DNA of 12,216 nt from JANJUB01 sp964586225. Its GTDB lineage: Bacteria; Armatimonadota; Fimbriimonadia; Fimbriimonadales; Fimbriimonadaceae. A program made the translations under genes and the position numbers. Location of the stretch: NCBI GenBank assembly GCA_964586225.1, contig CAZPHD010000069.1, positions 1-12,216 on the forward strand, written 5' to 3'. How positions within the stretch are numbered: the stretch's first letter is position 1; the number at the start of each line of letters is the position of its first letter. The notes beneath the pieces are model-generated. The model worked only from the letters and a program-made list of their open reading frames with translations, searched no databases and had not been told where the DNA came from. Positions 6,971 through 12,216 of the stretch are shown piece after piece.

Positions 6971-7077
6971 GGCAAGGAAATCAAGCAGGCCTCCGACTGA
7001 CATCGGAGATGCGACGAGAACGCCCGATCGGCACCTCGACCTCCTTGCCCTCGACCGAACCGAAGCACCGCAAGGAG
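6971..7077 (+). promoter_or_regulatory. Candidate SD-sequestering leader of flgE
   Basis: The 140-base gap between the TIGR02530 gene and flgE contains a perfect 8-bp inverted repeat, CTCCTTGC (7041-7048) and GCAAGGAG (7070-7077). Its right arm includes the flgE SD, AAGGAG (7072-7077), 10 bases from the ATG. An upstream copy, GGCAAGGA (6971-6978), is perfectly complementary to TCCTTGCC (7042-7049) and would compete with the SD for the same arm. A small hairpin, CTCCGA/TCGGAG (6991-7008, 6-base loop), sits between. These elements could form mutually exclusive on and off states. The base pairing is visible; the regulatory role is inference. Confidence 0.5.
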
Positions 7078-7087
7078 AAACGAAACA

Positions 7088-8365
7088 ATGCTACAGGCCC
7101 TTCTCGCTGGCGTCGCCAGCATCAAAGCGCAGCAGACGCGCATGAACGTCATCGGCAATAACTTGGCCAACGTCAACACCACCGCCTTCAAGAGCTCGCG
7201 GGTTACGTTCCAAGACATGATTTCGCAGACGCTGCGCGGTGCCTCTCGTCCGGGCAGTGCACTTGGCGGCCGGAACCCGCTCCAGCTCGGCCTGGGCGTG
7301 TTCGTCGGGGGAACGGACGCCAACATGGAGCAGGGATCGCTCAACGCGACGAATCGCCCAGCAGATCTGGCCATCCAGGGAAACGGCTTCTTTGTGGTGA
7401 GCGACGGCGTTGGGCTCACCTACAGTCGAGATGGTGCCTTCGACCTCGACGCAAACGGCGACTTGGTCATGCGTTCTACCGGCCAACGTGTGATGGGCTG
7501 GCGCGCCGATGCGTTTGGAGTCGTGAATACCAACAGCCCTGTTGACGCTGCTTCGCAAATCAACATTCCTGTCGGACAGCAAAGTGCCGTTCAACAGACG
7601 ACGCAGATTGATCTTGCCGGAAACTTGAAGGGCACGGCGACAAGCACCGACTCATGGACGACGACCGTACGCGTCTTTGATACGCTCGGTGGGTCTCACG
7701 ACGTCACGATCCGATTCACCAACCGGCAGAGTCCACCCGAAGGCACGGCACCCGACGGAGCTACTTCAAGCTGGGAGTGGGAGGCGATGGAGGGAAGCAC
7801 AGTAATAGGTAGCTCATCAAGCGGGTCCAACCAACGGCTCTATTTTAACGGTTCAGGACAACTGCTCAATCCGGACGCAATGGGTGCCGTGACCGTGCCA
7901 GCCGCGGGTGCCTCCGAGTCGTTCAACATGAACGTCAACTTCCGCTCGATCACGCAGCTAACGTCTGAAACAAGTGTTCAGGTTAGTAGCCAAAACGGCT
8001 ACCCGGCGGGTTCGCTCCAAGGATTCTCGGTCAGCTCGGAGGGTGTGGTTACCGGCATCTTCACGAACGGTCTGACCCGGCAACTCGGACAAATCGCACT
8101 TGCCAACTTCCCGAACTCGGGTGGCCTTGAGCGAATCGGCAGCAACCAATGGCGTCAAACCGACAACTCGGGCATCGCGTCGATTGGTGTCCCCAAGTCG
8201 GGCGGCCGGGGCATCATCAATGCGGGCTTCCTGGAGCAGTCAAACGTTGACATCGGAACCGAGTTCACGGAACTGATCGTCACCCAGCGCGGATTCCAGG
8301 CGAATACTCGCGTGGTCACCACGGTGGACGAGATGCTCCAAGACCTGATCAACATCAAGCGTTAA
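7088..8365 (+). CDS. flgE: Flagellar hook protein FlgE
   Basis: FlgE polymerises into the hook, the flexible joint between rod and filament. The 425-residue protein has the N-terminal rod/hook motif NNLANVNTTAFKSSRVTFQDM (key part 24-44). D1/D0 family features follow: QGSLNATNRPADLAIQGNGF (82-101) and the YSRDGAFDLDANGDLV turn. A Ser/Thr/Gly-rich surface domain corresponding to FlgE D2 lies at about 165-300, then the C-terminal region ANFPNSGGLERIGSNQW (339-355) and the closing helix EFTELIVTQRGFQANTRVV (392-410). The presence of the D2 domain, the length and the flgD/fliK neighbours favour FlgE over FlgF or FlgG. It contains no cysteine, so the lysinoalanine crosslink known from spirochaete hooks is not expected. 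The start at 7088 is set by AAGGAG at 7072-7077, which may be sequestered in a stem. It is the last clear flagellar gene of the cluster here. Confidence 0.93.
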   Translation: MLQALLAGVASIKAQQTRMNVIGNNLANVNTTAFKSSRVTFQDMISQTLRGASRPGSALGGRNPLQLGLGVFVGGTDANMEQGSLNATNRPADLAIQGNGFFVVSDGVGLTYSRDGAFDLDANGDLVMRSTGQRVMGWRADAFGVVNTNSPVDAASQINIPVGQQSAVQQTTQIDLAGNLKGTATSTDSWTTTVRVFDTLGGSHDVTIRFTNRQSPPEGTAPDGATSSWEWEAMEGSTVIGSSSSGSNQRLYFNGSGQLLNPDAMGAVTVPAAGASESFNMNVNFRSITQLTSETSVQVSSQNGYPAGSLQGFSVSSEGVVTGIFTNGLTRQLGQIALANFPNSGGLERIGSNQWRQTDNSGIASIGVPKSGGRGIINAGFLEQSNVDIGTEFTELIVTQRGFQANTRVVTTVDEMLQDLINIKR

Positions 8366-8378
8366 TCCGGTGCATCGG

Positions 8379-8384
8379 TAAACT
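8379..8384 (+). promoter_or_regulatory. Possible -10 element (TAAACT) before the tandem EEP gene
   Basis: TAAACT lies eight bases before the ATG at 8393 in the 27-base gap after flgE. There is no SD in this gap. It fits a TAnnnT-type -10 for a leaderless or nearly leaderless transcript, similar to the TAAAAT before the transporter gene at 11700. There is no convincing -35 element. Alternatively the gene is simply read through from flgE. Confidence 0.3.
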
Positions 8385-8392
8385 CGGCGGCC

Positions 8393-10009
8393 ATGAGCAT
8401 TCTGCGCATGGCCGCCGGGTTGCTGTTTTTGGGGTTCCTATCCATGGTCGAAGCGCGCCCTTTTGAGTTCCGCACGATGACCTGGAACATCTGGCGCGGA
8501 GGCCGGATGGATGGGTTGATCGCCGGTCCGCGCCGCGTGGTCGAGGTGATCCGATCCGCGAGGGCCGACCTCGTCGCCATACAGGAGACCTACGGTTCTG
8601 GCGAACTGATCGCCAGCGAGCTTATGTATAACTTTAAGCCGCGCGGCACTAACGTATCGATTCACAGCCGCTTCCCAATCGTCGAAGACATCTCCGTCTT
8701 TGAGGAGTTCAAGTGCGTCGGCGCTCTCGTCGAACTGCCCAATGGCGGGCGGGTCGCGTTCTACTCGATTTGGCTGCCGTACAGCGGCGAGATTTGGGAG
8801 CCCGGGACGCGCAACTCGAACGACCTCGCGAGTCTGTTGGCGGCGTGCGCCGCCTCGCAACCCGACCTTGAGAAGATTCGCGATGGCATCGATCAGCGGC
8901 TCGCCGATCCCAAGTATGCGGATGTACCTGTCATCATCGCTGGCGATTTCAACTCGATGTCGCACCTCGATTACACCGCCGTTGCGCGCGACGAATACAA
9001 GGCCGAAGTGAGTTGGCCTACGAGCCAGGTCATGACCGGCGCCGGCTACCGAGATGCCTACCGCGAACACAATCCGGTCGTTGATCGGCTTCGAGACCGC
9101 ACCTGGACCCCACGCTTCCCCGAGCAGGAACAAGATCGAATTGACTTCATCTACTATCGCGGCCGGGGTCTTCGATCCCAGGCAAGCAACGTGCACGACC
9201 AGCATCCCATCCTGTTCCCGAGCGATCATGCGGCCGTAACCGCTGACTTCGTCTTCGACCCCGCCGCAAAGTCGCCTTCAGAGATCAAGATGAAGGTCGT
9301 GAGTTACAACATCAAGCACGGCCGCGGCAACGACGACCGGCTTAAGCTCGCCCGCACCGCGTCAGTCTTGAAGCGCCTCGGTCCCGACATCGTCGGTCTC
9401 CAAGAGGTTGATCTCGGGGTTGAGCGTAGCGAACGGGTCAACCAACCCCGTGAGCTAGGCCGCCAGCTAGGCATGCATGCGGCGTTCGGGGCATTTATGG
9501 ACTACGGTGGCGGTCGCTACGGGATGGCCATCTTGTCTCGCTATCCGCTCGTGAATGTTCGCGCACTTCCGTTGCCGGTTGGAAACGAACCGAGAGTGGC
9601 ACTTGTCGCCGAAGTGCGCTTGCCCAACGAGGAAGTCTTGACGGTCGTGAATGTTCACTTTGACTGGGTTGACGACGATGGCTTTAGGTTCGCCCAAGCT
9701 TCGGCGCTGGCCGACCACCTGCGTACGTTGAAGACACCGTTTGTGCTCCTGGGCGACTTCAACGACGGACCTGATTCGCGAACTCTTCGGCTCTTCGGGA
9801 CCCTCGCCAAAGAAGCCACCAAGCCAAACGCCGACCGATTCACCTTCAGCTCAACCAAGCCGGTGTCTGAGATTGACTTCATCTTCACTTCGCCAGCAGG
9901 TCGATGGACCGCGAAGAACACCCGCGTGATCTCTGAACGGATGGCCAGTGACCATCGCCCGGTGTTCACGCAACTGAAGCTTCGGCATGCGGTCAACCGC
10001 CAAAACTAA
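8393..10009 (+). CDS. Exported protein with two tandem endonuclease/exonuclease/phosphatase domains
   Basis: A 538-residue protein with a probable N-terminal signal peptide (hydrophobic AAGLLFLGFLSM at 7-18, possible cleavage after VEA at 19-21). Two full EEP (DNase I-like) domains follow. Domain 1 (about 24-288) has TWNIWRGG (30-37), E65 in IQE, GDFNS (184-188), DRIDFI (248-253) and SDHAAV (277-282). Domain 2 (about 299-530) has SYNIKHG (304-310), E338 in LQE, NVHFD (420-424), GDFND (454-458), SEIDFI (492-497) and SDHRPV (519-524). EEP enzymes are metal-dependent phosphodiesterases acting on nucleic acids, phospholipids or phosphorylated small molecules, and the substrate cannot be told here. 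At the place of the NVH histidine of domain 2, domain 1 reads YSIWLP (124-129), with W127, so the first domain may differ in chemistry. It lies 27 bases after flgE but has no obvious flagellar role. Family assignment is firm, substrate unknown. Confidence 0.9.
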   Translation: MSILRMAAGLLFLGFLSMVEARPFEFRTMTWNIWRGGRMDGLIAGPRRVVEVIRSARADLVAIQETYGSGELIASELMYNFKPRGTNVSIHSRFPIVEDISVFEEFKCVGALVELPNGGRVAFYSIWLPYSGEIWEPGTRNSNDLASLLAACAASQPDLEKIRDGIDQRLADPKYADVPVIIAGDFNSMSHLDYTAVARDEYKAEVSWPTSQVMTGAGYRDAYREHNPVVDRLRDRTWTPRFPEQEQDRIDFIYYRGRGLRSQASNVHDQHPILFPSDHAAVTADFVFDPAAKSPSEIKMKVVSYNIKHGRGNDDRLKLARTASVLKRLGPDIVGLQEVDLGVERSERVNQPRELGRQLGMHAAFGAFMDYGGGRYGMAILSRYPLVNVRALPLPVGNEPRVALVAEVRLPNEEVLTVVNVHFDWVDDDGFRFAQASALADHLRTLKTPFVLLGDFNDGPDSRTLRLFGTLAKEATKPNADRFTFSSTKPVSEIDFIFTSPAGRWTAKNTRVISERMASDHRPVFTQLKLRHAVNRQN

Positions 10010-10010
10010 G

Positions 10011-10039
10011 GCGGCCCCTCGGAGGATCCGAGAGGCCGC
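10011..10039. terminator. Bidirectional hairpin terminator between convergent genes
   Basis: GCGGCC (10011-10016) pairs with GGCCGC (10034-10039), and after one C-A mismatch CTCGG (10018-10022) pairs with CCGAG (10028-10032) around a 5-base loop. It begins two bases after the stop of the plus-strand EEP gene and lies 22 bases past the stop of the minus-strand LysM/NlpC gene. The minus-strand exit is T-rich (TTAGTTTT), while the plus-strand exit has only a short TT, so it fits best as a Rho-independent terminator for the minus-strand gene and a weaker one for the plus. Confidence 0.75.
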
Positions 10040-10060
10040 TTGCTAGGTTCGTTGAGTTGG

Positions 10061-11524
10061 CTACTCTTGTGTGTCTTGCTCTTCCACCTTGGGAGCCGCG
10101 GGCTTGGCCGGAGCCTTGGGGGCAGCCGGCTTAGCGGGCGTCACATTCGCCACCCGCCGTGCACTCACGAGTTTGCGCGAGTAGTAGCCCGAGGTCAGCG
10201 AGTCGACGCGAACGCCGCCTTGACCGCTGCTCGAGTGGATGAACTTGCCGTTGCCCGCGTAGATGCCCACGTGGTTGATGCGGCTGCTTCGACCCGTCTT
10301 GAAGAACACGAGATCGCCTTGCTTGAGCGAACCCGTCGATACCTTCTGACCGGCGCCCGCCATATCTCGGCTCGTCCGAGGAAGCTTAACCCCTTGCGAT
10401 TTGTAGACGTAGGTTACAAATCCGGAGCAGTCGTAGCCACCGTTCGAACGCGAGGTCGAGCCCCACTTGTACGGAGTGCCGAGCTGGCTGTAAGCCGTCT
10501 TCAGCAACGTACTCGAGGTTGCGCTAGCCGACAAAGAAGGACGAGACGACTTCTTCGCAACCGTTGTTCGCGGCGCGGAAGCCACGATCGGGTTGGTCTT
10601 CGGCTTGGCTGGCGTCTTAGCGGCGACCGTTGTGGTCTTCGCCTTGGTTTTCGCCGCCACCGTCGAAGACACCGGTCGGATCAAGTCGCCCCGCATCCAG
10701 CCTTCGGTCCCCTTCGGGAAGCGCAACTTATACCAGCCGTTCTGATGGTCAAGCACCTTGACTTGCGTGCCGGCATCGACCACCGTGATCTTGTCGCCCG
10801 TAACCGACGGCTTCCGTCGAATGGTTGAGCCCGATCCCGTGACGACCGCGTAGGGCGTCGAAATCTTTCGAGGAGCGGTCGGAGTCGACTTCGCAACCGT
10901 CGTGGGTGCCGACGCACTCACCGGGATGCGGAGCACTTGCCCGATCTGAAGCTTCTCAGTGTTGACACCGGGATTGGCGGCTCGAAGCGCCGAGAGCGAA
11001 ACTCCCGCACGGCGAGCAACAATCCAGTCGTTGTCTCCGGAAGCGACCCTGTAATCGCGGGTCTTGCCGATAGGCTTCTTCGTGACCGCTACCACGGGTT
11101 TGGTTGGTGCCGACGCCACGACGGTTGCCGACTTAGCCGGCACGGCGATGCGCACACCCGCAGGCAACTTGCTAAAGTTGACGCCGGGGTTCAGCGATTT
11201 CAGCTTGTCCACCGAAGTGCCGAGCTTCTTCGCCAATGCGAAATCGAGGTCGCCATTGCGGACCGTGTAATAGGAAGTGCCGGTTGGCGGTGCCAACGGC
11301 GTTGCCTCGGGCTTGCGGGCCGGAATGCGTAGCTTCATTCCTGGCACGAGCCGATGCGAGTTGGGCAAACTGTTCGCTGCGATCAGCTCTGCCCGGCGAA
11401 CCTTCAGACGGTTCGCGATTTCCGATATCGTATCGCCCTGCTGGACGGTGTAAGTCTTGTTCTGCGCGCTCGCAAGCCCGGTGATCATCACCAAACCTGC
11501 AAGCAAGAACATCTTGCTTTGCAA
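10061..11524 (-). CDS. Exported LysM/SH3b/NlpC-P60 peptidoglycan hydrolase
   Basis: A 487-residue cell-wall enzyme. NlpC/P60 domains are cysteine peptidases cutting stem peptides of peptidoglycan, usually after gamma-D-glutamyl residues. Order: signal peptide (about 1-20, FLLAGLVMITGLASA); LysM1 (24-68); two divergent LysM repeats (85-129 and 157-201), in which the usual GDTL reads GDLD or GDND; bacterial SH3 (about 224-285, ending in GWMRGDLI); Ala/Lys/Thr-rich linker (286-338); NlpC/P60 (about 340-458) with catalytic C366 in YDCSGF, H418 in NHVGIY and third polar residue H430 in FIHSSS; and a tail with a duplicated AKPAAPKAP unit (463-479). The TTG at 11524 is preferred because AGGAGG (11532-11537) lies 7 bases upstream; the next in-frame ATG (11512) would be 19 bases from it. 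It converges with the EEP gene at a shared terminator and has its own promoter. Likely role: cell separation or wall turnover. Confidence 0.92.
   Translation of the reverse strand: MQSKMFLLAGLVMITGLASAQNKTYTVQQGDTISEIANRLKVRRAELIAANSLPNSHRLVPGMKLRIPARKPEATPLAPPTGTSYYTVRNGDLDFALAKKLGTSVDKLKSLNPGVNFSKLPAGVRIAVPAKSATVVASAPTKPVVAVTKKPIGKTRDYRVASGDNDWIVARRAGVSLSALRAANPGVNTEKLQIGQVLRIPVSASAPTTVAKSTPTAPRKISTPYAVVTGSGSTIRRKPSVTGDKITVVDAGTQVKVLDHQNGWYKLRFPKGTEGWMRGDLIRPVSSTVAAKTKAKTTTVAAKTPAKPKTNPIVASAPRTTVAKKSSRPSLSASATSSTLLKTAYSQLGTPYKWGSTSRSNGGYDCSGFVTYVYKSQGVKLPRTSRDMAGAGQKVSTGSLKQGDLVFFKTGRSSRINHVGIYAGNGKFIHSSSGQGGVRVDSLTSGYYSRKLVSARRVANVTPAKPAAPKAPAKPAAPKVEEQDTQE
10088..10138 (-). repeat. Short in-gene duplication in the Ala/Pro/Lys tail
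   Basis: The C-terminal tail of the LysM/NlpC protein reads PAKPAAPKAPAKPAAPK, an 8-9 residue unit copied in tandem (residues 463-479). It is probably a flexible, wall-interacting tail; copy number of such repeats may vary between strains. Confidence 0.6.
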
Positions 11525-11531
11525 GACCTTG

Positions 11532-11537
11532 CCTCCT
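11532..11537 (-). promoter_or_regulatory. Shine-Dalgarno site deciding a TTG start
   Basis: AGGAGG on the minus strand is a near-perfect anti-SD match, 7 bases upstream of TTG 11524 and 19 bases from ATG 11512. The spacing selects the TTG as start of the LysM/NlpC protein. Confidence 0.7.
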
Positions 11538-11559
11538 CTGCCCGGGTTCTCGAGTATCG

Positions 11560-11580
11560 AAACGCCCCTGAAAACGCCCC
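11560..11580 (-). repeat. Direct repeat in the LysM/NlpC gene leader
   Basis: AAACGCCCC occurs at 11560-11568 and 11572-11580 (12-base period); in the transcript it reads GGGGCGTTT-TCA-GGGGCGTTT. It lies between the predicted transcription start (about 11595) and the SD. It could be a protein or RNA contact site, or chance. Confidence 0.4.
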
Positions 11581-11601
11581 AAAACTCAAAGCGGACGATT
11601 C

Positions 11602-11630
11602 AGTCTACCCCAACGAGACTCCCAAGTCAA
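11602..11630 (-). promoter_or_regulatory. Sigma-70-type promoter of the LysM/NlpC gene
   Basis: On the minus strand, TTGACT (11630-11625) and TAGACT (11607-11602) are separated by exactly 17 bases. The first matches the -35 consensus at five of six positions and the second the -10 at four of six. Transcription would begin near 11595, giving a leader of about 70 bases ahead of the TTG. Confidence 0.7.
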
Positions 11631-11648
11631 CCCCTTTAGCATCGGTTT

Positions 11649-11670
11649 ATCCTAGCGATATCCCTAGGGT
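11649..11670. promoter_or_regulatory. Inverted repeat between divergent promoters (possible operator)
   Basis: ATCCTAG (11649-11655) and CTAGGGT (11664-11670) form a 7-position dyad around an 8-base centre, with six matching pairs and one T/G wobble. The site lies between the minus-strand promoter of the LysM/NlpC gene and the probable -10 of the transporter, where a regulator could affect the transporter or both. It has no T-run, so it is not a typical terminator. Confidence 0.4.
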
Positions 11671-11687
11671 CTGCCCCAAGACTCGGC

Positions 11688-11693
11688 TAAAAT
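11688..11693 (+). promoter_or_regulatory. -10 element of a probably leaderless transporter transcript
   Basis: TAAAAT matches the -10 consensus at five of six positions and ends six bases before the ATG at 11700. That places transcription initiation at or very near the A of the start codon. No SD precedes the ATG, as expected of a leaderless message. At the -35 position (11665-11670) the sequence is TAGGGT, a poor match. Confidence 0.5.
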
Positions 11694-11699
11694 CGCGCA

Positions 11700-12216
11700 A
11701 TGCATCGTGACCGCTTGGGTTGGTACATCGGCGTTTCTAGCTACTGGTTCGCCACGAGCTTCAAGTGGTTCATCCTCTTCTTCTTGCTCTCGGGGCAGGT
11801 GAGCCAACTGGTGCCCGATGGCGAGCGCAACACCACTTGGGGCCAAATCGTCATGGTCGGCGCCCTCTGGGCGATGATCGGGCCAGGGCTGTTTGGCTGG
11901 CTTAGCGACCAGTGCCGCTCCAGATTTGGCCGTCGGCGGCCATTCATCGCCATTGGTGGCGCCTTGACCGCCGTTGCGCTGGTATTCCTGGGTTCGGCCG
12001 ATCAGGTCTGGATGTTCTTCCTGGGGTATCTGCTTCTACAGGTTGCGGACGATCTCGGGACCGGCCCGTACAGCGCGATCATGCCGGAGTTCGTGCCCGA
12101 AGAGAACCGGGGGAAGGCGGCGGGCTTGATGGGCTTGCTCAAACTCCTCGCCCAGTTGGCCGCGGCGATCATTGGGGTGCTGTTTGGCTCACAGATCCTG
12201 ACGATCTATCTCATCA
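11700..12216 (+). CDS. MFS/GPH-type sugar transporter, 3' end cut by window edge
   Basis: The first 172 codons of a membrane transporter, open to the right edge; a full protein would be about 400-500 residues. Hydrophobic segments fit TM1 (about 9-31), TM2 (about 49-68), TM3 (about 83-100), TM4 (about 103-120) and TM5 (about 145-172). The loop 2-3 signature SDQCRSRFGRRRPFI (69-83) is the MFS motif A in the form SDxxRSRxGRRRPFI, typical of GPH/SLC45-like sugar carriers, and MPEFVPEENRGKAAG after TM4 fits the same group. It probably moves a sugar or glycoside with a cation, but the substrate cannot be told. ATG 11700 gives a natural N-terminus directly before TM1. The gene is divergent from the LysM/NlpC gene. 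Confidence 0.85.
   Translation, partial: MHRDRLGWYIGVSSYWFATSFKWFILFFLLSGQVSQLVPDGERNTTWGQIVMVGALWAMIGPGLFGWLSDQCRSRFGRRRPFIAIGGALTAVALVFLGSADQVWMFFLGYLLLQVADDLGTGPYSAIMPEFVPEENRGKAAGLMGLLKLLAQLAAAIIGVLFGSQILTIYLI

Noticed and set aside
7021..7087. Sigma-54 promoter before flgE
   Set aside because: GGCAC and TTGC are present, but the GG-to-GC distance is 15 rather than about 10 bases, so it does not fit the -24/-12 spacing.
8438..9229. 263-codon open frame on the minus strand
   Set aside because: It is antisense to the EEP protein, whose catalytic motifs are intact in the plus frame.
10040..10828. 262-codon open frame on the plus strand
   Set aside because: It covers the terminator and the NlpC/P60 domain antisense; it is Arg-rich with no domain.

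Overview
The window looks like chromosomal DNA of a flagellated bacterium with moderately high GC. The short FlgD, the fliK-flgD-TIGR02530-flgE order, the GH42-like TIM-barrel protein and the LysM/NlpC cell-wall enzyme would fit a deep-branching phylum such as Armatimonadota (Fimbriimonas-like). That placement is an inference from gene content and not from any search. I see no phage, transposon, CRISPR, tRNA or rRNA signal. Every long stretch is coding, and the largest gaps are 175, 140, 84 and 51 bases.

Left block, minus strand (4716 to 1): a HAD-family phosphatase, a 1076-residue protein with a GH42-like core between arginine/lysine-rich tails, and the ribosome-assembly GTPase Era, cut by the window edge. 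These genes are very tightly packed. The HAD and GH-like genes overlap by 22 bases, and the GH-like stop and the era start are one base apart, so the three are probably co-transcribed and the last pair translationally coupled.

Central block, plus strand (4760 to 8365): a flagellar hook cluster of fliK (hook-length control), flgD (hook cap), a TIGR02530-type flagellar operon protein and flgE (hook). An exact match to the sigma-28 minus-10 element lies just upstream of fliK. A 140-base leader before flgE holds a perfect 8-bp inverted repeat that would bury the flgE ribosome binding site, plus an upstream sequence able to compete for the same arm. Downstream on the same strand is an exported protein with two tandem endonuclease/exonuclease/phosphatase (EEP) domains, ending at a strong hairpin.

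Right block: a convergent, minus-strand, exported peptidoglycan hydrolase (three LysM, one SH3b, NlpC/P60) with a good sigma-70-type promoter. Divergent from it is the start of an MFS/GPH-type transporter, with a possible leaderless promoter. The space between the two holds a 7-bp inverted repeat that could be an operator.

The most interesting items are the cationic-tailed GH-like protein coupled to era, the candidate SD-sequestering switch in front of flgE, and the sigma-28-like promoter in front of early hook genes.
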